64,000 nt of DNA from Isoetes taiwanensis (Eukaryota > Streptophyta > Lycopodiopsida > Isoetales > Isoetaceae): NCBI GenBank assembly GCA_021234155.1, contig JAJEKV010000009.1, positions 11,414,546 through 11,478,545 of the forward strand, given 5' to 3'. Below, piece by piece: positions 11,401-23,023 of the stretch; positions within the stretch are counted from its first letter, which is position 1; every line of letters begins with the position of its first letter. Both the position numbers and the translations under genes were made by a program. Below the pieces are notes generated by a model. That model did no database searches and was not told the DNA's origin. It saw only the letters and a program-made list of their open reading frames with translations.

Positions 11401-11880
11401 CTTGCAAACCCACAATTTCTGATGTGCCAAACAAAATCTGGGAGCTAATCTGATGCCAAAATCTTGGGGCCTCCACAACCCCTGAAAACGCTTCCTGGGC
11501 GTCCCGTAGTGTGATTTCACCCAAAGTTGAGTTTACCCAGGAGGGAGGAATCAAGGTCCACGTGGATGCACGAATCAAAGTATGCATTAGCAAACCGTAA
11601 TGCTTAGGGCACGATACATACAAAATTTTATTGTTCTCTTTCAGCCGCAAATATATGAGCGTTAAGACAGGCCATAAATAACATAAACGTTAAGCCATGT
11701 CAACGAGCCAAAAAGCTCCTGCACTGCAGCAAATCGAACGGAAAGGGAAGAATAACTTGTTGATCATTGGTTAAAAAAGCCTACTTCATTGGGCAATGAT
11801 CAAAAATAAAAAGAAACTTGGTTTTGACCCGCGGTTCAGGAATCGAATAATAAAAAACGCTGCAGTACAACTTCCAAAAC
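11401..11880. other. Intergenic DNA upstream of the TMEM45-like gene
   Basis: No coding feature. The stretch includes a few T- and A-rich runs and probably contains the promoter of the gene that begins at 12157, but I cannot assign a TATA box with confidence. Confidence 0.4.
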
Positions 11881-11970
11881 TCAGAGTCGTCTCTGTTTCT
11901 TCTCCCAGACCTTCGTGGGTGAATCCAATCCGGCGGCTTTAGCTTCGAATCCAACTTTAGGCAGCTTCCG

Positions 11971-12073
11971 GTAAGCTCAATCTTTATGGGTCGTGCTTAA
12001 ATCGGGCCACTTTGGGTCCAGACTTAGCTCATGAAATCCTCTGTTTTTTTCTAATTTGTGTTTGATTCTGCAG
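11971..12073 (+). other. Probable 5'-UTR intron of the TMEM45-like gene
   Basis: A good donor (CTTCCG|GTAAGC) at 11971 and a good acceptor (GATTCTGCAG|AAATCC) ending at 12073 bracket a T-rich 103-nt stretch 83 nt upstream of the ATG. Leader introns are common in plant housekeeping genes. This is inferred from splice-site quality only. Confidence 0.6.
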
Positions 12074-12156
12074 AAATCCCATACTAAACGATGCAGAACT
12101 GTGAAAAGGAAGTTTAGATCAGGAAAAGACACAAGAATAGAAACAAGTCGAAGAAG

Positions 12157-13693
12157 ATGGGTTCCTTTATAGGCCACTTATTGCCGGGATCTTTGTTTCT
12201 AATCGCGGGACTGTGGCATCTTGCAAATAGTATTTTCAAGTACGTATCCAACCCGCATGGGTTTAAGGGAAGAGTTTGGCATCAGATTCCCGGAGTTCGT
12301 TTTAAATACCTGGAGCTCTATATTATCGTGGTTGGGGCTTTCATAGATATGTGCATCGAATTTTTTTATTCAACCCATCTCAAGTTTATAGTTAATGGAG
12401 GCCTCAATTCTGCACACTTGAATGATTTCGAGCATGCAGCCATGCTTCTCATGTTCTTCATCTTTGGGGTCACTGCTATGATAAGCGAGAAAACAGGGTA
12501 AGTACTAATTGTAGGTTTAGTAGAAATCTACCCTGTCTGTTTGAGCGCCCTGCTATTTGCGGATATAGAACTTAGTTTGAGCGCTATGAAATTTTCATCG
12601 TTTTTACATGCATCAGCCTTAGCTTCGTTCAACCCTTCGAATCTTATTGCAGTTACCAACTAACCAAAATTCTAACATATGGAAAAACCATTCAGATCAA
12701 AGAACAGCTGTAATTAACAGCTTACTTTATGGTCCAGTTAATTAACAGCTTACTTTATGGTCCAGTCTCGTTGTAACATAGCATTTAGGTCAGATGTGGT
12801 CATGAAAGACGGTATTAGGTTCTTAGTAGAAAGCACACTCTGTTTGAGAACCCTGCTATATGCAGAGGTAGACTTCGTTTGCAAGCTATGAATTTGTTAT
12901 GATTCTTTACATGCATCAGCCTGAGCTTCATTCTGCCCTTTGATTTTTAGTCTCCTCATGTATTGCAGGTTCTTTCCAGTACCAACCAAACATAATTCAT
13001 GATGTTTTGGTTTAGAACATACTATTCAGATGAGAGACAGATTCTGCCCTCTGATGAGATAACAAACAGCTTTTCATTTAGAGGGGTCTTTCATTATAAC
13101 CTAGCGTTTGAACTCTATTTTACTTCCATCTGTGAGTTAAGCTTCAGTAATATTGTTGATAAGCTGCCATGATATTGGTCATGTGCTTATGTTACTTACC
13201 ATATTGCTTTTTGTTTATTTCCAGCTGGTTGCCACTTCCAGATGGAGCACTTCACATCATTGCAGCGATGGCATTTACTGCAGAATTCTTGTTGTTTTAT
13301 TTCCATTCTACAAATCATGCAGGCCTTGAAGGCCACTATCACAAGGTTCTTGTAGTGGCGGTAGGCGCATGCATCCTCTCTGCAGTACTGGGAGCAGCAT
13401 TTCCTGAAAGCTTTTCTGTTGATTTGGCTAGCAGCCTTTTCCTTTGTTTGCAAGGTCTGTGGTTCTATCAAACTGCATTCAGCCTGTATGGACCTCTAAT
13501 GCCAACTGGATGCCATGTAACGCCATCAGATGTAGTTTGTGATACCTCTGGCTTTGAAATGCGAGGTCAGGCATTAGCCAATTTGCAGTTGAGCATCTTG
13601 GTTTCCTCTTTGTTGCTGCTGACTATTTTTCTTTATGGAACTGCTGTGAGATGGGTTGCCCATCCCAGTCTATACTATTTGACCCAGTCCTGA
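12157..13693 (+). CDS. TMEM45/DUF716 family multi-pass membrane protein (two exons)
   Basis: Exon 1 is 12157-12497 and exon 2 is 13225-13693. They are joined by a 727-nt GT-AG intron (donor GG|GTAAGT, acceptor TTTCCAG|CTGG). The joined frame is open for 269 residues to TGA. The N-terminus MGSFIGHLLPGSLFLIAGLW is the typical TMEM45 start. HLNDFEHAAMLLMFFIFGV, FYFHSTNHAGLEGHYH and GLWFYQTAFSLYGP match the conserved histidine-rich membrane blocks of the family. About seven hydrophobic segments are visible. The length fits the family (about 270-300). Human TMEM45A/B are endomembrane proteins; the molecular role of the plant members is not settled. The gene looks intact, with no premature stop. 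The start is the first ATG after the predicted leader intron. Confidence 0.93.
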
Positions 13694-14610
13694 TAGAAAA
13701 CCTTTCTCCGCTTTATTTTTGTCACCAATAGTGGCTAACGCATCTTTGGTATCCACTATCTTAAGTGGGACATGGTGGCATTAGTGGATTGTACGAGAGG
13801 TTAGTTATCACTGCAATAATTGTTAGGGCCAGGCTTAAATGGATTTCTGCACAGATAAACTGGATTTTTGCGCAGACATCGACTTGATATGAGTTTTACT
13901 TTTCAATTATGCAAAGAATGGCCATTATGTGAAAGGTAAGCCATCTGCACATAAATTTCTCAGGAAGCTATTATAAAAGTTATATTGTGGAATGTGGAGG
14001 CAGATTGGAAGAAACCAACAGCATCTTGGAAATTATCCTACTGCACCCCATGTAGTTATTGATTTGGAATGGGTCATTTTCTCAACAAGTGGCAATCAGA
14101 CTTCCAAATTATGTTCTTAACCCCTTTGCTTGGTTTCTTATGAATAACACATGCTGACAACACACAGGCATGAGATTTTCATTATGCCATCTAATTGTAT
14201 TTGTTCAAGAACTTATCTTGGAAGATTGCTACAAGCTTAAATGACAACATTAAGGTTGATGAGGCAGTGGCTTATTATCAACAATAGTATTGTGGTAGGG
14301 ACAATGCTCTTATCCAGCTGACGAAGTGGAAATGTATGCCTCTGGCATCTTAGGATGAGCTTATAGGCTGAATACAGATGGAACCCCATATTTGACCACC
14401 ATGCAATTTATAAGTATTGGACCCAAGTCATTTAACCCTCTGGGAGTAAAGCCATTACGTTTTAAACAGTCTTCAAATAAACTAGAGTAGAATACAATAA
14501 ATGATAAATTTTTACAAAAACTTAAAAAGACTAAAAATAAAAAGGCAGGAGGGTTGCCCTCGGGACTCGGGAGTCGAGAGTGTTCTCATGTGTCTTGGTT
14601 TGTAGTTTTG
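13694..14610. other. 3' flank of TMEM45-like gene; no gene seen
   Basis: No coding frame of note. AATAAA-type motifs occur near 14474 and 14494, but the true poly(A) site cannot be fixed from sequence alone. Confidence 0.4.
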
Positions 14611-15003
14611 TATGTCGAGTCTTATTAATGGTATGAAAGGGTTGTTCTCTTGTTTTGTCTTCTGTTGTGTTTGCAAAGTATAGATGAAGTCGGGAACAAT
14701 GTGAAAACAAAAAACCTACGTTCCATAAAACACCAAAATTACCTTTAATATAAAAGCTTTGTAAAGAATTATTTGTAACACCAATCTGCAAAAAGTGATC
14801 AAGTTTCATATGTCGAGTCTTATTAATGGTATGAAAAGGGTTCGCTGTTGTTTTGTCTTCTATTGTGTTTGCGAAATATAGATGAAGTTGGGAACAATGT
14901 GAAAACAAAAAAGCCACGTTCCATAAAACACCAAAATTACCTTTAACATAAAAGCTTTGTAAAGAATTATTTGTAATACCAATCTGGAAAAAGTGATCAA
15001 ACC
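14611..15003. repeat. Tandem duplication, two ~197-bp copies
   Basis: The unit beginning TATGTCGAGTCTTATTAATG at 14611 is repeated at 14809 with about 5-8% differences, and the second copy ends near 15003. Minus-strand frames across it encode the same peptide twice (FSHCSxLHLYFANT) because of the duplication, without any known domain. Confidence 0.9.
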
Positions 15004-15040
15004 ATTGACATTATGCTACATATTCCTCTGACAGACAGAC

Positions 15041-16754
15041 TGTTATACCCAAAATATTTTGCAGACCATTGTAAGTAATTTGCATGCATGTTTGTTGTGG
15101 GCTGACAATTGAATTAATGCGGTTGGCATTAGAGTTGTGGTCGCATGTTTTTCTCTAGTCTAGGGTATGGTAGATCCTAGACTAGGGGCGCAACTAATTA
15201 TCGATGCTGGATTTAGTTGCGTGGTTGCCTAAGCACATTCTAAAAATAATGTAAAGGAGGGGCAATGCTTTAATGGGTTAAACAACCCATGAAATAAAAG
15301 TTAACTTATGTAATGGTTATAAAACCATTACTTTATTATGTAAGCACCCATAAATCGGGGCTGTTGGAACGTGGCTGAACCGGCCCGACTGCTAGGGCCT
15401 TGCCACCTGGCTCTGCCATGCGGCCCTGTCAGAAGATGAGGCAGCGACCAAGCCTTTGAATCCGGGAGCAGCAGGCTGGATTATGGATCCGGCAGGATCA
15501 CCTGCCCTGTTGGGGGTGATGCCACGTGGTCTAGCCACGATTGGCAAGCTCTCGAATCAGAGGAAAATCCAGGCTGTTACAGGGAGGAAAAATTGGAAGG
15601 GTTTGGTTACAGTAGACAGACGGGCAAGGAGAAAGTTGAACGGAAGGAAAGAGGATAGCAGGTGGGCTGCGTTCAGAAAGAAGAAGATATCCACGGGATT
15701 CTGCTTCTTGAGGCAGAGAAGGCTTCTGTTTAGGTAAGCCATGAAACCGACTGCTTCCTGTTGGATGATAAGGCCGTAGTGGCGTACTGCATAATGAAGC
15801 AGTCAGTAAATTATCTACTGGATAAAACTAATGAAGCTTTACTCTAACCTCGTGGAAATCATATGGATGTCTTCTTGAGAACTACCCCTGGGTATTACCT
15901 TTATAAGCCTTGTGGCAATAGTTCGAGATAATTCTTGAACTATGAGTTGGGCTACACTTTGCAAGTGCTAGCGTTGGCTATGGTTAATGTTTGCTGCTGT
16001 AGCCTGGAGACCAACCTGTTACCCGGCTTTGCCTTCATAATAAGTTATCCCTTCTGGGAAAATAAGCTAGTGCCTGGCCTGTTGGGAGCTTGTGAGTGCT
16101 AGTGCGATGTGATATGGTGTTGGTATGGGACGATACTATATTAACGTCAATAGTCTAGTAAAAGCAAGACCCCTATTATTGAGTTATGCTCAGTATGTAT
16201 CTTGATGATACTGGGGTAAGCATGGTGAGTGCTTACCCAAGGGAGTTTTGTGCATGGCATAATTACACATGAGTGTGGCTTGTCTATATAGGGACTAAAG
16301 GTACTTGTGAGGTAAAGCATGTCGCTGTTATGGGACAGTGGCATGCGGAACCAACAGTCTAGTAGCCGAAGTCCTTATGATGCCTGCAGTTTCTCCCTTA
16401 CATTGGATCCACCAGCGCGGGGGTTCTAGACGATATGTGTCTGCTTGGCAGATGCTATGGTGCGTGTGGTGGATTCCATATGTATGTACTTGCAGTCCGT
16501 CAGTCGCTGCTTAATCTTGACATTACCGGATAACTCTTATGCATATTACTAATACGTGGAAGCTTGTGCAGGCTATTTGATAGCTAACGAAGCGTACGTG
16601 TGTATTTAGTTATCCTGTATTGTCATCTTGTTATCTGTATACGTGGCTTTCATGTATATAGCCTCGTGGGAGGCCTTACTTGTTCTGTGTACTCTGATGG
16701 TTTGATGTAAATACAAATCGAAATTTTTGGTACTAAAATTTTGGTTTGTAATAG
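15041..16754 (+). mobile_element. Putative 5' LTR of a Ty3/gypsy retrotransposon
   Basis: The stretch starts TGTTATACCC (15041), a typical plant LTR opening, and runs to immediately before the primer-binding site at 16755. No long frame with a domain lies inside it. The left boundary is inferred from the TG start; the right boundary is fixed to within a few bases by the PBS. I found no 3' LTR in the window, so identity between LTRs cannot be used to confirm or date it. Confidence 0.6.
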
Positions 16755-16766
16755 TGGTATCAGAGC
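16755..16766 (+). other. Primer-binding site (tRNA-iMet type)
   Basis: TGGTATCAGAGC is the standard plant LTR-retrotransposon PBS, complementary to the 3' end of initiator tRNA-Met. It lies between the LTR and the gag start at 16799. Confidence 0.9.
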
Positions 16767-16798
16767 CTGAGTTGCGGCTTGAACCTTGAGTAGCTGAG

Positions 16799-19249
16799 AT
16801 GGAGCACGGTGAGACTAGTGCAGGCGCACATACTGTAGCAGGACAGGCAACTCCTATGGAGGAGGAACCTGATGTACGAGGGCTAGCTGCTCGTGTACAG
16901 GAAACCCAGAAGAACCTGGAGACCATGCAGATGAAGTGGGGCGAGGACTTGCTGGGTGTGTAGCAAAGCCTCAAGGCAGTATTGGACACTCAGACTGCTA
17001 TGAGAACTGTATTGGAGACCCTTGCTGGCACGGATGGCCTAGGAAAGTCTGCGGAAAGAGTTCCGGATTGAGCAAGGAGGACATCCGCAGTCTCGAGCGC
17101 ACAAAGATCCCAGATTGGGATGGGAAGGGCACTGCTGAGGAGGCGATGGCTTGGATTGACAAGCTTGAGACCTTCTTTGAGGCTACCAATAAAGGGGATA
17201 AGGCACGGTTGTTCATTGCGCAGATGCGGCTGAAATCAGACGCCTATAATTGGTGGAATGGCCCTACCATGAAGAAGGAGGTGAATAGCTGGTCCGATTT
17301 CAGGAAATACTTTATTGGGGAGTATGTACCTCAGCATGATGCTCGTGATGCGCTCGAGAAGTTGCGGTACTGTAAGCAGACATGTTCTCTTAGTGCTTAT
17401 ATCAATAAGGTACGGGGTTATATCCATAGGGTTGGAGACTTGTCCGAGGCTCGCCCAAAGTCTGGAAACATTACCTCTGCAACAAGTGCGAGTTTGTGGT
17501 CTATACCGATCATAAACCATTAAAATTCCTGCAAAGCCAGGCCGAGGTAAGTCCAAGGCAAGCAAGGTGGTTGGACTTTCTTTTCAATTTCATTTTCACG
17601 TTGAACATCTTCCCGGGAAAAAGAATCCTGTTGCTGATGCTCTTTCTAGGGTTCAGGAAGTAAATGTGATGGTTCAATGTGAAATTGCTTTGGTGTCACA
17701 GATTAGGCAAGCATATGACTTGGACGCCTATATTTTGAGTATGCAGCATCTATCCAAGTTACCTGATGCTTGGATTCTGGTATCATAAGGGACGTATTTA
17801 TGTTCCGGCTGTAGACACTTTGAGAAAGCAATTATTGAGCGAATTTCATGATGTACCGTATGCTGGGCATGGAGGTGAGTGGAAAACCTATGAATCGCTC
17901 AAGAGAATGTTTTACTGGCCTAGTTTGAAAGAGGATGTGATATGGTGCTCGGGGGAGTGGCCTTGCATGGAACAATATCAAGTAAGAAAGCCGTCCAGTA
18001 TGCCTAAGTCTTGATATTATCAAAGAGAGAGCTAAAAATAAACCTTGACCTTTATTTAAAAGCAAAAAGGCAAAAAAAAAAGGTATTGTTACCTATAAAT
18101 AGAAGGACAACTTTGAGACGTGATATCTCCGCGACCACAACTCAGAAATCGGCGATCCTTACCTTGTTGGAAAGCCCTTGAAGTCTAGTTTCCATATTGG
18201 CTTGGTTGTCCATAGATTCCTTACAGTTGGAAAGTTATGCCCAGAAAGGTGCATAGGGGTCTAAGCTGACTGCACAGCTAAATCTGCATCTTCCTACGTT
18301 GATGATGAGCCTAGCTTTGATCTACAGTATTTTCCCTAGTTCTTGCTTGATCATATCATTAGGAGGAGTTCCTGTAACACCAGTGGTTGGTGGCTAGAAA
18401 GAGCTTGTTCTTATATAGTCTTGCGGAGTAGCTTGACTTGGTGGCATCTCTTTTAGTTGGTCCGGTTGGGTGGTAAATCGAGTACCCTGTGGTGTTTTAC
18501 TTTCTAATAAGTTGATGAGTTTGCAAGAAGGACAGAGCATCCGTAACAGGATGTGCTGGAATATGTAAAAGTTTGTGAGACTTGTCAGCAGGTTAAAGCG
18601 GGTCGAGGCAAGACTCCAGGGCTTTTACAACCTCTGCCTGTGCCAGAGGAGAGATGGAGTGAAATCTCTATGGATTTCATTGTGAAGTTGCCTCGTACTG
18701 TGCATCACTATACTCAGATACTTGTCATTGTGGATAGGTCGACAAAGTATGCACGCTTTATACCTCTGACAAAGAATGCTGATGGCTTGGCAGTGGCCAA
18801 GGCTTATATGCGGCATGTGTTTCCTATTTTTGGATTACCCAAAGCTATTGTAAGCGATCAAGATGTGAAATTCACTGGGAACTTCTGGCATGAATTGTTC
18901 TCTGCATTAAAATGCACTCTTCAGTTCTCTAGTGGAGATCATCCGAAAACGTATGGGCAAACTGAAAGAGTGAATCAGATTCTGGAGGATATGCTAAGAT
19001 CTTATGTGGCCACCCAGCAATCCAGATGGGGGGACTATTTGCCAATTGTAGAGTTTGCTTACAATAATGGGTTCCAGCAAAGCATCAAGACTAGCCCGTT
19101 TGTGGCTATGTTTGGGAGAAATCCCAGAGGACCTGCATCACTTGGTTTTGAAGGGCTAAAAATTGATGCTGTGATAAGTATGCTTGAAGGCATGGATGTG
19201 ACACTTGGTTTGTGTCAATTGCATATGAGACAGACCCAGGATCGGGCAA
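16799..19249 (+). pseudogene. Deleted Ty3/gypsy gag-pol (gag, RNase H, integrase)
   Basis: Gag begins at the ATG at 16799 (MEHGETSAGAHTVAG) with an in-frame TAG near 16961. It continues in another frame to the capsid-like core (AMAWIDKLETFFEATNKGDK, SWSDFRKYFIGEYVPQHDAR). Near 17450 the sequence jumps straight into the end of RNase H (KVWKHYL, VVYTDHKPLKFLQSQ, FPGKKNPVADALSR), so protease and reverse transcriptase are deleted. The zinc-binding integrase part follows (17766-17942: FHDVPYAGHGGEWKTYESLK). It is interrupted by a ~0.6-kb insert and resumes at 18549 with CETCQQVKAG and the integrase core (WSEISMDFIVKLP, IVDRSTKYARFIPL, IVSDQDVKFTGNFWHELF). The element stops at 19249, where a CACTA end begins. 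It is non-functional. Confidence 0.92.
17941..18540. mobile_element. ~600-bp non-coding insertion in gypsy integrase, 8-bp TSD
   Basis: The integrase frame reads KED-V up to AGAGGATGTG (17931-17940) and resumes exactly at AGGATGTG|CTGGAATATG (18541 on). The 8-mer AGGATGTG is thus duplicated around a ~600-bp insert with no coding frame. The insert starts ATATGGTGCTC and ends GAGCATCCGTAAC; its ends are weakly inverted (GTGCTC against GAGCAT). An 8-bp duplication fits a hAT-like non-autonomous element, but the class is not certain. Confidence 0.75.
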
Positions 19250-19274
19250 CACTACAAGAGAATGAGCATTTTTT

Positions 19275-19555
19275 GTCAGAAAAATCGTCAGATGGTCTTC
19301 ACAAAACAGAGAACTGTCCAGACACTACTGGCTGATGATCTATCTGACGATATCGTCAGGAAAAGCGTCAGAAAATTCGTCAGAGAAAACGTCAGAAAAA
19401 ACGTCAGAAAAATTGTCAGGAAAAGCGTCGGAAAAATTGTCAAGAAAAGCGTCAGAAAAATCGTCAAAATTTTCATCGCCAACATCATCAGACTTATCAT
19501 CAGACTTTTCGTCGCCGTAATCGTCAAGGAATCGTCAGAATCATCAAGACTTAAG
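19275..19555. repeat. 12-bp periodic subterminal repeat array of the CACTA-like element
   Basis: About 16 consecutive units of 12 bp of the type GTCAGAAAAANC (examples GTCAGGAAAAGC, GTCAGAGAAAAC, GTCAAGAAAAGC), degrading to ATCAGACTTATC and GTCGCCGTAATC. The period is a multiple of three, so all plus-strand frames are open and read as VRKS/VRKI or SEKT/SGKA tetrapeptides. These open frames are by-products of the repeat, not genes. CGTCAGA is a candidate transposase-binding motif; its inverse TCTGACG occurs at the other end. Confidence 0.85.
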
Positions 19556-19656
19556 TCAGGATAGTTGTCAACAGAAAGTATAGAGATAGCTGGTTAAGCC
19601 ATTAAGGAATCTTGAAACTTATATTCGCAACTAAAAAGAGCACCAAATTGGGAGCT

Positions 19657-20460
19657 TTAAAGCCACAGTGACACATTCATTAAGAAAATCGATATTTCAT
19701 TGATATGATAAAAGTATAGAAATGTACAAGATGCAGCTGGAATGCTTTTATTGTATAAATATATACACCGTTTATCTCTGATAAACCGGACTTGGGCTAC
19801 CAGAAAATCTGTACTTGCTCTTTTATTCTTAGAAATTGATGGAGATCTGTGAAATCCTGCATTTGGGGATAGTGAAGATGAGCAAGACAATCGCAAGTCA
19901 CCCAATCGTTGCCTTTCTGTAGCAACTCTGACCTATAAGATGGAAAGAATTTTAAAAACCCATTACTTCGATTTAAAACCCACGATAAGCCATTTCACTT
20001 CTTTACCTTGTTTCTCTTGTGTGAGAACTTATATTCCATTGCCTGGATCTGGTCTTGCAATTTCCTTAAAGCTTCAACAGCCAAGAAAGACATCACCTTC
20101 TCTCCCACGACGAGCAAGGCGAGCAAGACCGGCTGCCGATTTCAAATCAATTATAAGAATAGGAATTAAAGACACATAAAAACCATAACTCTACAGCGTG
20201 AAATGACTACAAAACAAGATACCTTTAATTTTTCATTATCCATCCTCAATCTATCAGCAGTGATGCCATTTCTATTTGTTTGGACTTCATCTCATCTAGC
20301 AAACTGCCATACAAATAAAAACATTAACACTTATTAAATAACAACAAACATTGACCAGGAAATTGAATACAACTAACCACCTTTCTCTTTGATCAAGAAA
20401 TTCACAAAGTCGCACCCTTAAGATGTATATTTCCTGCAACAAAAAGGTGCGATGTCAATA
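19657..20460 (-). pseudogene. Captured host-gene exons (coiled-coil protein fragment, unrecognised)
   Basis: On the minus strand four exon-like blocks with matching splice sites can be read. About 20441-20383 gives EIYILRVRLCEFLDQRER. About 20305-20224 gives LLDEMKSKQIEMAS and RLRMDNEKLK, with a frameshift between. Around 20105-20013 comes SFLAVEALRKLQDQIQAMEY, KFSHKRNK. About 19933-19790 gives VRVATERQRLGDLRL, then NAGFHRSPSISKNKRAST. Between the last two, a phase-compatible GTAAAG...TTATAG intron is present. The composition is that of a coiled-coil protein, but I do not recognise the family. Position inside a CACTA-like element and antisense orientation suggest transduplication of part of a host gene. 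Frameshifts show it is not functional as read. Confidence 0.55.
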
Positions 20461-22753
20461 ATGATCTTGGGAGGTCCATTGGGAGGAAAATCATGCTCAA
20501 GAAACTTGACCACCTCAACTCCATGCATCATATCACTCAAAAATCATAAGCAAATATCATTCTAATATAATATGTCAAATCTTAATGAGAACAATTAATC
20601 TATCATTCATCAAAGTCTTCCAGTCGAAATTGCTCCAACCGAAATTTTAAGGCAGAAACACCCACTCCCACAACATGGAATCTCCATTCTTGCTATCTTG
20701 CTAGGCCAAGTGCCTATCACATGGTATCCAAAAGCCTATGCCATATCTGTGTTAGAGCAGGAACATAATTAGGCGTGAGTACGGCATTAGTGGCCGCGAT
20801 TCCACGGCCTTAAATATCCAGTGCAGATCTAAAGTTGCAATATTGTTACCCTGCTGCAAGATCTATTCCTCCTGCTAAGATCTATTCCTCCTGCTGTTAA
20901 AGATTTTTTAAGGCTTTCAAGCGTTATTTCAGTAATTCAATTTCAAAATATTTAATCAATAACAGAAGACAATACTGCATCACATGCAACAGAGCATAAT
21001 GCAAAAATTTGCTCAAACCTGAGATCATAGTTTAGGACCATACAGGTCGATTTCCTCTGTTATGTATCCACTGGCCATATTTGAGCAGATATAACATCGA
21101 AACCGATGCCATTATCGAAGGCTTTTCTATTTCCAAGGCCTTCTGGAGAAAAATCCCAAGAGCATATTGATTAGCTCTAAAATAGAACTGGTCCGAGTTG
21201 CAGACCGAGCAAACAAAACCCTCATCTAGAACCAGAGATTTTGGGCCAAGCAACTACCTCAGAACAGATTATAACCTATTTTGCGGCTGCTACTAGCATT
21301 TGTTTGCCATCAAAAGCACGGCTGTCTATTTATAAACACAAAGCAACTTATCTGTTTGTAGTATAAGCAAGATCTGTACCTTGAAGCAAATCGGTTTGCC
21401 ACAAATAATTCGGCTTTCAGTTTACCTGATTGTCATGTTGGAATGAAGACGACATCTCCAACAAGCAATATCTTTGGCAACAAGATTTGGGGACCTATTT
21501 TTCGGCTGCAACAGGCAGATCCGAAAGTGTCTTTATGCTATTTCCAGCAAATCCGGAATGAACGATTTAATCGGCCATGCCTCCATATCGGACCAAGGTA
21601 GCCGCATTTCTCTAGGTCAGTGCAAAAAATGTAAGCCCTAAGTCTATTGTGTATATCTACACAAAAATTCGTTTCCAACCATATAATCATTCAAAAATAT
21701 TTAGATGTGAAATATTACAACATCAATAATATAGAATTATCAGGGAAAGCCCCAGCTTATCTTTTATGTTTCCCTAACTTATCTTTATGTAAGACACAGA
21801 GAAGGAAGTGTATATGCACTTGCCATTATCTGTCTTGATTTCTAGGACAACTCATATCCATAGAATTTTTTTTTGCCTTCTGGGCGCAATGCATTTCAAA
21901 TTAAATTGAATCACATGCCCTAAATCGATATGCAGAAGTGACGTGAAGGTTTTCAAAGGTTAGAAATATGCCACTTTTAGTTTTTGTATCCTAAAAGCAA
22001 TGTAAACTATTAAACTTTTGTGAAAGTCATACGCTTATGACACTTTGAGGCTAAATAATAACTTATATCAGCAACTCTAGAGCTATGCCCAAAATGTCCA
22101 AGGCATCAAATTTCCATATAACGCATTCTTTACATGCGATTATGCCATTTTCAGTGTCAACTACCGGGCCAATTTTTTCAAGGTATATAAAAATAGGTTT
22201 TTCAACCATTATAAAATTGTGAAGGTCTTACCAATCTTTAAATATGAACTTAAAGCCATAATATTAAATTAAGACCACGGTCTTTAGACCATGGAACCAA
22301 GCAAATGCAGTTCCTAACTCAGTATCCGTCTAGCAAACCTAGAGGGCAATTCGCCCTAACTTTTTTCCAGTATGCCCCACAAGTATTTTACTAAACCATA
22401 AAATACGCATGACATTGTACGCACATAACAAATTATATGTCTCCGGAGATGCCCCCAGGGAATTCTAGCAAGATTATCCAATTTTCAAGTTACATTCTGA
22501 ATATAGTATTGGGCAGTCTTAAGTCTATTGGATAGATTTTTAAGCGTCATATAAACATTAAAATATGGGGTCCGCATTAGCTCAAACCTATTAGGGATGG
22601 AAATTAGTTGTCCTCCAAGAACTTAATCAAGCTTGATCAAATAATACATCATTAGACAGATCGAGGAGCTTTGCAAAACATCAAATGTCATCTAAAACAG
22701 ACTGTTCAATGAAATGATATAACTAAAATTGTAATAGGATCTAGAAAAGCACC
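20461..22753. other. Interior of CACTA-like element; no gene recognised
   Basis: AT-rich sequence with short frames only; the largest (minus 21032-21253) has no recognisable domain. Further captured introns or exons may be present but cannot be chained with confidence. Confidence 0.4.
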
Positions 22754-23023
22754 ATCTGACGATTATCCTGATGCAATATCTGACGGTTATTCTGACTCAA
22801 AATCTGACGTTATATTTGACGCAATAATCTATACACATACTTAACAAACAAAAAGGCTAAACATGAATAATCAATCCAATCTTTAGGATTGAGGCTCTAT
22901 CCACCCAACCGAGCTCTTTACAAGGAATCGTTACCTTACTCTAATCACAAATCAACAAGACAATTCTTATCAAAGGAAGTATTGAAAATGCTTTCGGTTT
23001 AATTTCGTAATTTCTAGTAGTAG

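Larger units (their letters stand above)
19250..23023. mobile_element. CACTA-like DNA transposon (left end clear, right end eroded)
   Basis: CACTACAAGAG at 19250 is the canonical terminus of En/Spm-CACTA transposons and falls exactly where the gypsy integrase frame breaks. It is followed, as usual in this class, by a dense subterminal block of short repeats (GTCAGAAAA units, 19275-19555). In the opposite orientation, TCTGACG motifs cluster at 22754-22826. An eroded candidate right end, TTTCTAGTAGT (23011-23021), resembles the reverse complement of the left terminus. The rest of the gypsy element does not reappear to its right, so the right boundary is uncertain or followed a deletion. No CACTA transposase is seen; instead it holds exons of another gene, antisense. 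Probably a non-autonomous gene-fragment carrier. Confidence 0.65.

Noticed and set aside
14531-14917. A 128-residue minus-strand frame with internal repeats
   Set aside because: The repeated peptide comes from the 197-bp tandem duplication of non-coding DNA.
19262-19564. A 100-residue open frame with VRKS/VRKI repeats
   Set aside because: The frame is a by-product of a 12-bp DNA repeat at the end of a CACTA-like element; other plus-strand frames are open too.
23011-23023. TTTCTAGTAGT as a definite right end of the CACTA element
   Set aside because: It matches the expected terminus imperfectly and is not followed by the CAA that precedes the left end, nor by the rest of the gypsy element. 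It was kept only as a candidate.
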